A DNA stretch of 39,149 nucleotides from an uncultured Eubacterium sp. GTDB lineage: Bacteria; Bacillota; Clostridia; Lachnospirales; Lachnospiraceae. Shown one piece after another: positions 1 through 9,411 of the stretch. Under the pieces are notes generated by a model. That model was not told the DNA's origin and ran no database searches. It saw only the letters and a list, made by a program, of their open reading frames with translations. Within the stretch, counting starts at the first letter, position 1, and the number at the start of each line of letters is the position of its first letter. The DNA lies in contig CAJTVR010000039.1 in NCBI GenBank assembly GCA_910580075.1, positions 3,207 to 42,355 on the forward strand, written 5' to 3'. The translations under genes and the position numbers were made by a program.

Positions 1-1452
1 GCAGATAATCTGATGATCTTTGGATATCACATTCATTTTTTCAGAAACCATCTGTGCCGTACGTCCGCTGATCCCGGTATCTATTTCGTCAAAAATCAGT
101 GTTCCTATCTCATCACAGTCTGCAAGCACGGCCTTAATAGCCAGCATAATACGGGACAGTTCACCTCCCGATGCGATTTTTGTCAGTGACTTTAAAGGCT
201 CTCCGGGATTTGTGGAGATCAGAAATTCTGCTTCGTCATAGCCTGATGCGGTGTATTCTTTTTTTCTTGTCAGCTGCAGTTCAAACTGCACATCCAGAAA
301 ATTTAAATCGATCAGTGCTTCTTTTATTTTTTTAGTCAGTTTCAAAGCCTCTTTTTTACGGATTTTGGATATTTTACCGCAGAGTTTTTCAAGGCTTTTT
401 TCTTTTTCTTCCAGTGTCTGTTTCAGAGCTGATAAATAGCTTTCATAATCGCTTAGCTTTTCAATTCTGGCCAGTTTTTTTTCGTATTCAGTCAGAATTT
501 TTTCAATTGTGTTTCCATATTTTGCCTTCAGACCGTTAATCAGATCCAGACGTTTCTCGATTTCATAAAACTGTTCTTCATCAAAATCTGCATCTTCCAT
601 ATATCCTGCCAGTTCCCGGTTAAAGTCGTTCAGCAGATTGTCAATTTCCATAAGCTGGTCTTCAAACTGTTTTGCCCTGTCATCATAAGCGCTTGCTCCG
701 GCGATTTCCAAAACTGCATGGCCTGTCATCTGTGCCGCGCCGTTTTCTGAAGTAAGCTGGTATACCTGAGCCAGGCTTCCCATAATTTTCTGCCCGTTTG
801 CAAAACGCTGATACTGTATTTCAAGCTGTGCATCTTCCCCGTTTTTCAAAGACGCATGCCCGATTTCTTCTACTTCATACTGCAGAAATGATAATTCCCG
901 CGTCCTCTGCTCTGTATCCAGCGAAGCCTCTTTTAGTTCATTTTTGACTGCATGATAATCATGATATGCCTGCAGCAGTTCTTCTTTCAGACTGCTTAAT
1001 TCTTTTTTTGCATACGCATCCAGTATATGCAGATGGTTTTTCTGGCTCAGCAGCGACTGATGCTCATGCTGCCCGTGAATATCGATTAAAAGTGATGCTG
1101 CCTCTTTCAGCTTTGCTGCAGAAACGCTTTCGGAATTGATTTTTGCAATCGGACGGCCTCCGGAAATCCTTCTGGTCAGAATTACCTGATCGTCTTCCAT
1201 TGGAATATCCATGGCAGCCAGCTTGTTTCTTACACTGTCGTTCACGGAAAATATCAGTTCTACCAGAGCATAATCTGCATCTTTCCGTATCACATCTTTC
1301 GATACTTTTTCACCAATGGCTGCTCCGATGGAGCCTATAATAATCGATTTGCCAGCGCCGGTTTCCCCCGACAGGATATTCAGTCCTTTGGAAAAATCGA
1401 CTTCTGCTTCTTCAATCAGAGCCAGGTTTTTTACGTGAAGATTATGTAACAT
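1..1452 (-). CDS. recN: DNA repair protein RecN (C-terminus cut by window edge)
   Basis: RecN is an SMC-like ATPase of the cytoplasm that helps organise and repair double-strand breaks. 484 codons are visible; the family is usually about 550-570 residues, so the C-terminus lies outside the window. The N-terminus carries a Walker A motif, GETGAGKS, at residues 29-36. A long central coiled-coil region rich in Glu, Lys and Leu follows. The Walker B stretch LIFDEIDTGISG sits close to the window edge. The start is ATG at 1452, preceded by an AAAGGAG-like ribosome binding site. It is the last visible gene of the cluster and lies about 50 bp after argR, the usual order argR-recN in Firmicutes. No LexA box was seen in front of it. 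Confidence 0.95.
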   Translation of the reverse strand, partial: MLHNLHVKNLALIEEAEVDFSKGLNILSGETGAGKSIIIGSIGAAIGEKVSKDVIRKDADYALVELIFSVNDSVRNKLAAMDIPMEDDQVILTRRISGGRPIAKINSESVSAAKLKEAASLLIDIHGQHEHQSLLSQKNHLHILDAYAKKELSSLKEELLQAYHDYHAVKNELKEASLDTEQRTRELSFLQYEVEEIGHASLKNGEDAQLEIQYQRFANGQKIMGSLAQVYQLTSENGAAQMTGHAVLEIAGASAYDDRAKQFEDQLMEIDNLLNDFNRELAGYMEDADFDEEQFYEIEKRLDLINGLKAKYGNTIEKILTEYEKKLARIEKLSDYESYLSALKQTLEEKEKSLEKLCGKISKIRKKEALKLTKKIKEALIDLNFLDVQFELQLTRKKEYTASGYDEAEFLISTNPGEPLKSLTKIASGGELSRIMLAIKAVLADCDEIGTLIFDEIDTGISGRTAQMVSEKMNVISKDHQIIC

Positions 1453-1503
1453 ATCATTCTCCTTTTATTTTTCAAATGCTGCCGCAATACGTCTGCTCTG
1501 CCG

Positions 1504-1956
1504 TCAGCTTTCTTCTATAATCCGCCCCAGCCGGCGCATCAGCTCCTTTGTATCCTCCACCGAACGTACCGCACACATAATCGTATCATCTCCAGCGATA
1601 CTGCCGACAATCTCGTGGTAATCCATTGCATCCAGCGCTGCAGCCACTGCCATAGCCATGCCGGATACCGTTTTAATTACAAGAATATTCTGCGCCATAT
1701 CCATCGAACGAAAACCGTCCTGAAAGATACGGATATATTTCGATAAATCTTTCTGTGCCTGCGTAATGACTGCATATTTCTGCCTGCCATTGCTTAAGGA
1801 TACTTTTGTCAGCTTCAGCTCCCGGATATCCCTGGATACCGTCGCCTGGGTAACCGGATATCCTTCCTTTACAAGCAGCGCGGACAGCTCTTCCTGAGTT
1901 TCCACGTCGCAGCGGCTGATAATTTCCAGTATTTTCGAATGTCTTGAAATTTTCAT
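1504..1956 (-). CDS. argR: Arginine repressor ArgR/AhrC
   Basis: 150 residues, the normal length for ArgR, a hexameric arginine-sensing regulator of arginine synthesis and breakdown genes. The N-terminal winged helix covers about residues 1-70 and includes the recognition region with TQATVSRDIRELKL. The C-terminal oligomerisation and arginine-binding domain includes the GSIAGDDTIMCA stretch, with the paired aspartates that contact arginine in this family. It lies between nadK (29 bp upstream) and recN, as in Bacillus and many Clostridia. A GGAGGAG sequence about 12 bases before the ATG is a slightly distant ribosome binding site. No arginine operator was identified in the window, so its targets are presumably elsewhere. 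Confidence 0.95.
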   Translation of the reverse strand: MKISRHSKILEIISRCDVETQEELSALLVKEGYPVTQATVSRDIRELKLTKVSLSNGRQKYAVITQAQKDLSKYIRIFQDGFRSMDMAQNILVIKTVSGMAMAVAAALDAMDYHEIVGSIAGDDTIMCAVRSVEDTKELMRRLGRIIEES

Positions 1957-1985
1957 AAACTGTGTCAGCTCCTCCAGTCAGCCAG

Positions 1986-2843
1986 TCAGTGGAAGGTCTG
2001 CATTTTTTTTCGCAGAATTTCTAAAAAACTGATTTTGCTGAATTTTAATATTTTTGTCCGTTCTCCAGCCTTTTGGATCTTAATGCTTTCGCCTGCTTTT
2101 AAAAGCCAGCCATGGTCGCCGTCAAAGCTGACTTCTGCTGTTTCATCCTGCTGCACCCTCCTGCTGACTAATTCCACAACGATTTCATCCTGTGCATCAA
2201 TAACAATGCTTCTTGGCGAAAGCGTATGGGAATTAATCGGTGTCAGCAGCAGCAGCTCTGCTTTCGGATCTACAATCGGACCTCCTGCAGACAGGTTATA
2301 GCCGGTGGACCCTGTAGGCGTAGACAGTATAATACCGTCGCCTTTAAATGTATTTAAATACAGCCCGTTTACATAGACAGACAGGCTTACTAAAGACAGA
2401 GCACCCGTTCTATGGATAACAATATCATTTAATGCCCGCCTGGCAGGCTCCCCGGGATGCCCCGGCAGGTGTCCTGACAGCATCATGCGTTCTTCTATCA
2501 TATACGAATCCTGCATCAGAGCATCCACCGCTTCATAAACACTGGTTTCTTCCAGTTCGCATAAATATCCAAGCGTTCCCATATTAACCCCGATTAAAGG
2601 AACCCCGCATTCTACCGTATCACGCGCTGCCCGGATCAGCGTGCCGTCGCCGCCTAGAACGAGAATGCATTCCGTATCTTTCGGAACATCCTCTGCCTGT
2701 ACTTTCTGAGTGCCTTCCTTATCGTCAACGCTGATGATATACAGACAGCTCCCCCCTCTGGTTTTGATATAACTGCAGAGTCTTTTTGTCTCTTCCAGAT
2801 TCCGGTCTTTTAACGCATTGACAATTATGGCAAATCTTTTCAT
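1986..2843 (-). CDS. nadK: NAD kinase
   Basis: 285 residues, normal for bacterial NAD kinase, which phosphorylates NAD to NADP in the cytoplasm. The signature GGDGT is at residues 64-68. The second conserved region, GDGIILSTPTGSTGYNLSAG, is intact, and an NDIVIHR-type segment lies between them. The start codon overlaps the stop of tlyA by 4 bp (ATGA), suggesting translational coupling. The gene sits between tlyA and argR in the conserved Firmicutes order. Confidence 0.96.
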   Translation of the reverse strand: MKRFAIIVNALKDRNLEETKRLCSYIKTRGGSCLYIISVDDKEGTQKVQAEDVPKDTECILVLGGDGTLIRAARDTVECGVPLIGVNMGTLGYLCELEETSVYEAVDALMQDSYMIEERMMLSGHLPGHPGEPARRALNDIVIHRTGALSLVSLSVYVNGLYLNTFKGDGIILSTPTGSTGYNLSAGGPIVDPKAELLLLTPINSHTLSPRSIVIDAQDEIVVELVSRRVQQDETAEVSFDGDHGWLLKAGESIKIQKAGERTKILKFSKISFLEILRKKMQTFH

Positions 2844-3643
2844 GAATCTAACGCAGCATGGGCAGCTTCTACTACTGCCGCACAGTCTGCCTCCTCCTCC
2901 TTCAGTCCGCTCCCGTCTTTTCGAATATGCATCAGATATTCAATATTTCCCTCCGGTCCTTTTACCGGTGAAAAATCCAGGTTCAGTATGTGAAAACCAT
3001 TCTGTCTGGCAAACTCTGAAACCCTCTCTATCACTTCTAAATGCACGTTTTTATCACGCACAACACCCTTTTTTCCGACCTTTTCCCTGCCAGCCTCAAA
3101 CTGCGGTTTAATCAGGCAGACCATTTCTCCGTGATCTGCCAGCAGCTCTTTTGCCGGCCCGAGCACTTTGGTCAGAGATATAAAAGAAACATCCACAGAT
3201 GCAAAATCCAGCGTATCATCAATATCATCCGGCGTGACATACCGGATATTTGTCTTTTCCATACATACTACACGCGGATCCTGGCGCAGTGACCATGCAA
3301 ACTGGCCATAGCCTACGTCTACTGCATAGACTTTTTTTGCTCCGTTTTGCAGCATGCAGTCTGTAAATCCCCCCGTGGACGCCCCGATGTCCATGCATAT
3401 TTTATCTGAAAATGCAAGTCCAAACTGCTCCACTGCTTTTTCCAGCTTCAGTCCCCCGCGGCTGACATACTTAAGCGTCTTTCCACGCACTTCAATCGGT
3501 ACGCTGTCTTCAAACATAGAGCCGGCCTTGTCTTCCTTCTGCCCGTTTACATATACATTTCCTTCCATAATGACAGCCTTTGCTTTTTCCCTGGAAGGTG
3601 CCAGCGATCTTTTTACAAGCAGCAGATCTAATCGTTCTTTCAT
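2840..3643 (-). CDS. tlyA: TlyA-family rRNA 2'-O-methyltransferase (hemolysin A family)
   Basis: 267 residues. An N-terminal S4 RNA-binding domain covers about residues 1-65, starting MKERLDLLLVKRSLAPSREK. It is followed by a Rossmann-fold methyltransferase domain (FtsJ-like) with the SAM-binding segment DIGASTGGFTDCML at about residues 85-98 and a later KPQFE motif. Members of this family methylate 16S and/or 23S rRNA using S-adenosylmethionine; the hemolysin name is historical. The gene overlaps both dxs upstream and nadK downstream by 4 bp, so the three are very likely one translationally coupled unit. It corresponds to yqxC in Bacillus. Confidence 0.92.
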   Translation of the reverse strand: MKERLDLLLVKRSLAPSREKAKAVIMEGNVYVNGQKEDKAGSMFEDSVPIEVRGKTLKYVSRGGLKLEKAVEQFGLAFSDKICMDIGASTGGFTDCMLQNGAKKVYAVDVGYGQFAWSLRQDPRVVCMEKTNIRYVTPDDIDDTLDFASVDVSFISLTKVLGPAKELLADHGEMVCLIKPQFEAGREKVGKKGVVRDKNVHLEVIERVSEFARQNGFHILNLDFSPVKGPEGNIEYLMHIRKDGSGLKEEEADCAAVVEAAHAALDS

Positions 3644-5538
3644 CTTTCCACCATTTTCATCTCTGTATGATTCCTTTTGTCCGCCAGAAACTTTGCTATT
3701 TTATCTGTAATACTGTCTGTATCAATTCCGGCCTGGCGTTTTAACAGTTCTGCATTCCCATGCGGTATAAATTCGTCTTCAATGGCAGCATGTATTACAT
3801 CCATATCCGAGCCCAGGCTGTGCAGATATTCCAAAACTGCCTCACCCATTCCGCCGGCACGTACATTTTCTTCCATCGTAACAGCCAGCTCATATGTGCC
3901 GCTGATCTGAGAAAGCATTTCTTTATCCAGCGGTTTTGCAAAACGCATATTGACAAGAGCACAGCTGATTCCAGACTCCACCAGCCGCTCCCGCACTTCC
4001 AGTGCCGTCTCTACCATGCTTCCATAAGCGAGCAGGACAACGGATCCTTCCTTATACAGTACTTCACTCTTTCCATACACCACAGGCGCACGAAACTCCT
4101 TCAGTCCGTCAAAAGCCTCTCCCCTTGGATAGCGGACAGCTGTGGGATGTCCGGATTCCAGAGCATACTTTATCATATCGGAAAGTTCCCATTTATTTTT
4201 AGGTGCCATCAGCGTCATATTTGGTATGGTCATTAAATACGAAATATCAAAAATACCCTGGTGCGTCTCTCCGTCGCTTCCTGCAATACCGGCACGGTCT
4301 ATCGCGAAAACAACCGGCAGGTCCTGCAGACAGACATCATGCAGAATCTGGTCATAGGCCCTTTGCAGAAAAGAAGAATATACCGCAAATACCGGTTTCA
4401 GGCCGCCTCTTGCCAGCCCCGCTGCAAATGTCACTGCGTGCTCCTCTGCAATGCCTACGTCAAAAAAACGCTCTGGAAACATATTGTGGAACCGCTTTAA
4501 CCCGGTACCTGTTTCCATGGCCGCTGTAACTGCAGCAATTTTTTCATCCCGGTCGCCAAGTTTACGCATCACTGTGGAAAACACATCGGTATAGGCAGCC
4601 TTTTTTTTCTTCTTTTTCACAAGCCCGGTTTCAATGTCAAACGGCTCTGTTCCATGAAATCTGGCCGGATGACGCACGGCCGGTTCATATCCTCTTCCTT
4701 TCTGGGTCAGCACATGTACCAGCACCGGGCCGTTCACTCGGGATGCCTTTTTAAACATGGCCGTCATTTTGTCGATATCATGTCCGTCTACCGGGCCAAG
4801 ATATAAAATACCCATATCCTCAAACAGCATCCCTGGAATCAGCAGCTGTTTGATCACGCTTTTCGTTTTGCGGATTTTGCGGACCAGCCGGTCTCCGTAA
4901 ACCGGCACTTTATTGAGTGATTCCAGCACTCCGTTTTTCAGATCCTGATAAGCGCCCGCTGTACGGATACCGCCAAGATACTGCGACAGACCGCCGACAT
5001 TTGGTGATATAGACATGTCATTATCGTTTAAAACAATGATAAAATTTGTATCCAGTTTTGAAGCATTATTAAGACCTTCAAAAGCCATTCCGCCAGTCAG
5101 CGCACCGTCGCCGATGACGGAAATGACTTTATAGCTCTCTCCTTTTAAATCCCTGGCAGCAGCAAACCCAAGCCCTGCAGATATCGACGTAGAACTGTGC
5201 CCTGTATTAAAACAGTCACAGTCACTTTCACCTGTTTTTGGAAACCCGCTTAATCCGCCAAACTGGCGCAGGGTAGGAAATGCATTTTTGCGCCCGGTCA
5301 GTATTTTATGCGTATAAGACTGATGTCCCACATCCCAGATTATTTTATCTTTTGGCAGTTCAAAAGCAAGGTGCAGTGCGATTGTAAGCTCCACCACCCC
5401 AAGATTCGATGCCAGATGCCCTCCGGTCTGTGAAAGACTCTGTATCAGAAACTGCCGTATTTCCTCCGGCAGCCGCTGTACTTCTTCCTTATTCAGCTTT
5501 TTTATATCATTGGTATTGTTTATTTTTTCCAGTATCAT
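3640..5538 (-). CDS. dxs: 1-deoxy-D-xylulose-5-phosphate synthase
   Basis: 632 residues, normal length. DXS condenses pyruvate and glyceraldehyde 3-phosphate, using thiamine diphosphate, in the first step of the MEP isoprenoid pathway. Visible hallmarks are the N-terminal DVGHQSYTHKILTGR, the thiamine-binding GDGALTGGMAFEGLNN with the following N-D-N, and the transketolase pyrimidine-binding region DVGIAEEHAVTFAAG. A run of six lysines near residue 310 separates the first domain from the pyrimidine-binding domain. Downstream it overlaps tlyA by 4 bp; upstream it is 30 bp from ispA, so two isoprenoid genes are adjacent. The ribosome binding site is weak. Confidence 0.97.
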   Translation of the reverse strand: MILEKINNTNDIKKLNKEEVQRLPEEIRQFLIQSLSQTGGHLASNLGVVELTIALHLAFELPKDKIIWDVGHQSYTHKILTGRKNAFPTLRQFGGLSGFPKTGESDCDCFNTGHSSTSISAGLGFAAARDLKGESYKVISVIGDGALTGGMAFEGLNNASKLDTNFIIVLNDNDMSISPNVGGLSQYLGGIRTAGAYQDLKNGVLESLNKVPVYGDRLVRKIRKTKSVIKQLLIPGMLFEDMGILYLGPVDGHDIDKMTAMFKKASRVNGPVLVHVLTQKGRGYEPAVRHPARFHGTEPFDIETGLVKKKKKKAAYTDVFSTVMRKLGDRDEKIAAVTAAMETGTGLKRFHNMFPERFFDVGIAEEHAVTFAAGLARGGLKPVFAVYSSFLQRAYDQILHDVCLQDLPVVFAIDRAGIAGSDGETHQGIFDISYLMTIPNMTLMAPKNKWELSDMIKYALESGHPTAVRYPRGEAFDGLKEFRAPVVYGKSEVLYKEGSVVLLAYGSMVETALEVRERLVESGISCALVNMRFAKPLDKEMLSQISGTYELAVTMEENVRAGGMGEAVLEYLHSLGSDMDVIHAAIEDEFIPHGNAELLKRQAGIDTDSITDKIAKFLADKRNHTEMKMVER

Positions 5539-5568
5539 GCTAATCCCATGCTTCCCTATTCTGATGTA

Positions 5569-6495
5569 TTAATTTCTGCGCCCTGCCAGATAAAACAGCA
5601 GTGCATTCAAAAACTCATTTTTTACATCCAGCTTTCCCATACAGGCAGCAGCTTCTTCTGTCAGCTGCTGCACCTGTTTCCTCGCTGCTTCCATGCCGTA
5701 CAGAGTTACATACGTGATTTTTTTATTCTTTTCATCCGATCCGACCGGTTTGCCTAATTCTTCAAACGTACCTGCCACGTCCAGAATATCATCCTGAATC
5801 TGAAACGCCATCCCGGCCTTTCCTGCTGCCTGCTCCAGTATCGATACTTCCCCGTCAGAAGCTCCGGCCAGTACAGCTCCTGTCATCATCGATGCCTCGA
5901 TTAATGCCCCTGTCTTTAACCGGTATATGAAATCCAAAAGCTCCCCGCTTATCGTATCCTTTCCTTCGTTCTGCACATCTGCCGTCTGGCCTCCAAGCAT
6001 TCCATATATCCCGGCTTTGCGCGCCAGCACCTGCATCGCTTTTGCCGTACGTCCAGGATGTTCATCCATTTCAAATGCACAGGCTGCTGTCTCGAACGCA
6101 TAATTAAGCAGTGCGTCTCCGGCTAAAATTGCCATTGCTTCCCCATAAACGACATGAGTTGTTTTTCTCCCACGGCGGTATTCGTCGTTATCCATAGCCG
6201 GAAGATCGTCGTGTATCAGGGAATACGTATGAATCATTTCAACAGCTGCTAAAAAAGGTTCTATCACATTCCCCTCTGCCCCAAACATCCGGTAAGTTTC
6301 CTGCATCAGCATCGGCCGCAGCCGTTTACCGCCAGACTGGACACTGTAATTCATGGCTTCCATAATACATTTCTGATAACCTTCTTCCTTCGGAAGATAC
6401 TTTAGGAGTATCTGGTCAATCCGGGCTGCACGCTTTTCTATTTCTGCTTTCATATCTGCTTCTGCTTTTATTTTCATTTCTGTTTCCATTTTCAC
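5569..6495 (-). CDS. ispA: Polyprenyl diphosphate synthase (farnesyl diphosphate synthase type)
   Basis: 308 residues from the GTG at 6495. The protein elongates allylic diphosphates with isopentenyl diphosphate. The first aspartate-rich motif is in HDDLPAMDNDEYRRGR and the second in FQIQDDILDV; GGKRLRP is also present. The start is uncertain. Possible starts lie at 6495 (GTG), 6489, 6477 and 6453 (ATG), and none has a clear Shine-Dalgarno sequence. Homology to the family begins near residue 15, so 6453 is plausible. The first 25 residues are a Lys/Glu/Met-rich repeat (KMETEMKIKAEADMKAE) that continues the degenerate repeat DNA upstream. The expected close junction with xseB is replaced by that repeat tract. 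Confidence 0.93.
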   Translation of the reverse strand: MKMETEMKIKAEADMKAEIEKRAARIDQILLKYLPKEEGYQKCIMEAMNYSVQSGGKRLRPMLMQETYRMFGAEGNVIEPFLAAVEMIHTYSLIHDDLPAMDNDEYRRGRKTTHVVYGEAMAILAGDALLNYAFETAACAFEMDEHPGRTAKAMQVLARKAGIYGMLGGQTADVQNEGKDTISGELLDFIYRLKTGALIEASMMTGAVLAGASDGEVSILEQAAGKAGMAFQIQDDILDVAGTFEELGKPVGSDEKNKKITYVTLYGMEAARKQVQQLTEEAAACMGKLDVKNEFLNALLFYLAGRRN

Positions 6496-7250
6496 TTCTG
6501 CCTTTATTTTAATATTTTTCTGTTTCCAGTTTCTTTGCTTGTGAATTTATCTCAAATATTTCTTCGTTTTCATTTTTTTATTTCGACATTATTTTCGAAC
6601 CTTTTTCTGTTTTCAGAGTTTCGCTTCTGCACTTATTTTCAATTTTTTTCTGTTTCCCGGCTCTTTGGTCATTCTGCATTTATGCCGGGCTTTTATCAGT
6701 TTTCAAAATCCCGCTTATTCCTTGATTTCAAGTCTGCTCTGTTCTAATTTTATGCTTCTAAATTTCTTTCTGTTTTCAGCTTTGTTTTCAGCTTCCTGCT
6801 TTACATTTTGGACTTTATACAAGTTTTTCTCTACTTCTAGTTTTCCGTTTTTACATATTTTGAATCTATTCGCATTTTGAATTTCTTTCTGTCTTTTTCG
6901 TTTTCACTCTTACTTTAATTTCTAAGTTTTCTCTGTTCCAGTTTTATGCTTCTACCCTGATTGCTAACTTTTCCCAATTTACAAGTTCCTGCTTCTCTAT
7001 CTTTTGAATTTATCCAGGTTCCTGCTTCTACTCTTATTTCTAATTTTACTAAATTTTCTATGTTTCCAGTTTTCTGTTTCTACCGCCTTAATTCCAGTCT
7101 TTCTCTGCCTCAGATTTTTCAGCTTCATTTTTATTTTGAATCTATTTCTTTCTTCAGTCTTTCCGCCGGTTTGCCATGCAGCATAAAAACAGATGCCTCA
7201 CAGTTTTGCAATCTAACATACCGGCTCATCCCCCGTTTTCCAGGCGGCAT
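6496..7250 (-). repeat. Pyrimidine-rich degenerate repeat tract between xseB and ispA
   Basis: About 750 bp without a credible gene. On the plus strand it is strongly C/T-rich, so the minus (sense) strand is purine-rich. Variants of two short words recur: one like TTCTGTTTCCAGTTT (for example near 6528, 6604, 6648, 6768, 7060) and one like TGCTTCTACTCTTATTTC (near 6620, 6752, 6947, 6990, 7023). Spacing is irregular, roughly 40-70 bp. The repeat character runs into the first codons of ispA, and a similar pyrimidine bias with related words appears in the xseA-xseB gap (7527-7662). Open frames here encode only low-complexity Phe/Leu/Ser strings and were not called as genes. Confidence 0.6.
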
Positions 7251-7526
7251 TTAAAACTCTTCTAACTGTCCCTGGCTGCTGATTACAAGCATTTTCTTTT
7301 CTATCTGCTCCACTTTCTCATTGCAGGCTTTCAGCTTTTTAATTCCTTCCTCGTAATAACGAAAAGAATCCTCTAATGAAATCTGGGGATTTTCCAGCTG
7401 TGTTATGCAGTACTCAGCCTGGCTTAAAAGATCTTCCAGTTTCAAATCTTTTTCCGGTTCGTTTTCCTGACTGCTTAAATCTTTCTGCTCGAATTCTATA
7501 TTTTCTATCATGAATATGCCTTTCAT
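7251..7526 (-). CDS. xseB: Exodeoxyribonuclease VII small subunit
   Basis: 91 residues from the ATG at 7526; an alternative ATG at 7511 gives 86. The core LEDLLSQAEYCITQLENP, then SLEDSFRYYEEGIKKLKACN and the terminal EKKMLV, matches the XseB helical family of about 70-80 residues. XseB binds XseA to form exonuclease VII, which degrades single-stranded DNA. The first 20 or so residues are an acidic, low-complexity extension. xseA lies 136 bp upstream rather than overlapping or nearly touching as is common. That gap and the region downstream are pyrimidine-rich on the plus strand. Confidence 0.9.
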   Translation of the reverse strand: MKGIFMIENIEFEQKDLSSQENEPEKDLKLEDLLSQAEYCITQLENPQISLEDSFRYYEEGIKKLKACNEKVEQIEKKMLVISSQGQLEEF

Positions 7527-7662
7527 TTTCTGCAGTTTTTTCTCTTCTACCGCTTTTGCACTGGCACAGCCTTCTGTTTCTACAGTTTCCAGCCACTGGT
7601 CCGCCTTTCACTTTCAGCAGTTACTGCTTTTTCCTCCGCTGGTTTTGCTTACTTCTACAGAC

Positions 7663-8889
7663 TTACTTTCTGATACCCATGCTTTCGTCAGATTCTATTT
7701 CTAATACTTCCGCTTTCAGCCTTCCATCCACCGTCTGTACTGAAATGGTGTCCTTCAGTTTTATCTGCATCACGGATGTAAGGGAATTCCCAGCGGAATC
7801 TGTCACGTAAGAAAATCCTCCGCTTAATTTTTTTACAGGTGAACCAGCTTCTAACCGTCCTGCAAGCAGCTGTATCCGGTGCCTTTCTAAAGATACCCTG
7901 TACTCCATACGTTTTATAAGCCTGTCCTCTAAGTCTGCGAGATACTGCTTTTTACTATTTAAAATCATCCTCGGACTCAGATAGCCGAGTTTTGTCATCA
8001 GCTGTGCGGCTTTCTGCCGTTCACTGTGGATGTGTTCCCGCATGCGCAGGTCCAGTGCTGTACGCGCCACGCGCAGTGCTTCCCGAAACTGCCGGTAATC
8101 ATAGACTGCCAGTTCTGCTGCTGCTGAAGGAGTCGGAGCACGAAGATCCGCCACATAGTCGGCTATCGTCGTATCCGTTTCATGGCCTACTGCCGATATA
8201 ACCGGAACGGTGCATTCAAAAATGGCTCTCGCCACAATTTCCTCATTGAATGCCCATAAATCTTCAATAGATCCGCCGCCCCGCCCTGCAATGATAACAT
8301 CTGCGCCAAGCTGCTCCAGGGCACGGATACCGTTAACAATGCTCTGCGCCGCCCCGTCGCCCTGTACCTGTGCCGGATACAGAATCAGCTGTACATAAGG
8401 ATTCCGGCGGCGGCTGATATTCCGTATATCCTGCACAGCTGCCCCGGTCGGTGCGGTTACGATGCCAAGTGTCTGAATATATTTCGGAATCGGCCGTTTA
8501 TATCCCTGGTCAAACATTCCCATTTCTGCAAGTTCTTTTTTCAGCGCTTCAAATTTTAAAAATAAAGCACCGGCTCCGTCAAGAGTAACTTCCCTTGCAT
8601 ACAGCTGGTAGCGGCCGTCCCGTTCATATACTTCTACAGATCCAGTGACAACTACATGGTCTCCGTCTCTCATGTCAAATTTCAGCCCGTTCCTGCGGTT
8701 TCCGGCAAACATCACTGCCCCGATGACTGAGCCTTCATCTTTTAAAGAAAAATAAATATGCCCGGAAGTATGGTACTTGCAGTTAGATACTTCACCCTTA
8801 ACGCTGATTTTGCCCAGCATAAAATCCTGTGCAAACATATTTTTAATATACGTATTGACCTGGCCTACACTATATACATTTCTCATCAT
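7663..8889 (-). CDS. xseA: Exodeoxyribonuclease VII large subunit
   Basis: 408 residues, near the usual 400-450. An N-terminal OB-fold for single-stranded DNA binding (about residues 5-100, starting YSVGQVNTYIKNMF) is followed by the catalytic region with GIVTAPTGAAVQDI, the AGRGGGSIEDLWAFNEE segment and GHETDTTIADYVADLRAPTPSAAAE. A long coiled coil and the C-terminal GFSYVTDSAG region follow. All hallmark motifs are intact. In the cluster it follows nusB by about 96 bp; folD, often between nusB and xseA in Firmicutes, is missing. Confidence 0.96.
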   Translation of the reverse strand: MMRNVYSVGQVNTYIKNMFAQDFMLGKISVKGEVSNCKYHTSGHIYFSLKDEGSVIGAVMFAGNRRNGLKFDMRDGDHVVVTGSVEVYERDGRYQLYAREVTLDGAGALFLKFEALKKELAEMGMFDQGYKRPIPKYIQTLGIVTAPTGAAVQDIRNISRRRNPYVQLILYPAQVQGDGAAQSIVNGIRALEQLGADVIIAGRGGGSIEDLWAFNEEIVARAIFECTVPVISAVGHETDTTIADYVADLRAPTPSAAAELAVYDYRQFREALRVARTALDLRMREHIHSERQKAAQLMTKLGYLSPRMILNSKKQYLADLEDRLIKRMEYRVSLERHRIQLLAGRLEAGSPVKKLSGGFSYVTDSAGNSLTSVMQIKLKDTISVQTVDGRLKAEVLEIESDESMGIRK

Positions 8890-8985
8890 ACTAACCCTGC
8901 AGCTGCTCCATTCATAGTTCTGTTACATAAGTGCTCTTTATTCAAGTGTGACTGCTCCGGTTTCGGTTTATGCAGGCATCACTAT

Positions 8986-9381
8986 TTACACAAACTTTGC
9001 CAGCACCCCGTTTATAAACGAAGGCGCACCGTCGCTGCTGTAAACTTTGGCAAGCTCTACCGCCTCGTTAATTGCTACGCCGGCTGGAATGTCATCCTCA
9101 TACTGGATTTCATATATAGCCAGACGGATTAATGCCAGATCTGCCTTAGCCATGCGGCCTGTCTTCCATCCGGTCGCTTTTTCATTAATCTTTGTATCAA
9201 TTTCTTCTCTCAGGCTGTAAATCTTTCGCAGCTTCTGCTCGATATAATCCCGCTTTTCCTGACTGCGCTCCTGCAGCTCTTCCATGGAAATCTGAATCTG
9301 CTCCTCCATTTCCTCCTCGCTGTAAAATTCTGCCTGAAAAAGCATTTTAAAAATCTGTTCCCTGATTTCTCTCCTGTTCAT
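8986..9381 (-). CDS. nusB: Transcription antitermination factor NusB
   Basis: 131 residues, normal length. NusB binds boxA RNA with NusE (ribosomal protein S10) and supports rRNA antitermination. It starts MNRREIREQIFKMLFQAEF and ends with the typical AINEAVELAKVYSSDGAPSFINGVLAKF. The internal stretch about residues 30-55 is a charged helix. An AAAGGAAA ribosome binding site precedes the ATG. An intrinsic terminator separates it from the asp23-like gene upstream. Confidence 0.95.
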   Translation of the reverse strand: MNRREIREQIFKMLFQAEFYSEEEMEEQIQISMEELQERSQEKRDYIEQKLRKIYSLREEIDTKINEKATGWKTGRMAKADLALIRLAIYEIQYEDDIPAGVAINEAVELAKVYSSDGAPSFINGVLAKFV

Positions 9382-9411
9382 AATTTCCTTTCTGTATGGC
9401 TTTCATAGAAT

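Noticed and set aside
6535..7254. Several plus-strand open frames of 60-97 residues
   Set aside because: They encode only Phe/Leu/Ser-rich low-complexity strings from the pyrimidine-rich repeat tract, overlap each other in different frames, and lack ribosome binding sites.
7414..7611. Minus-strand open frame of 65 residues across the xseB start
   Set aside because: It is an out-of-frame shadow of xseB and the adjacent gap, rich in Arg and Gly with no family match.
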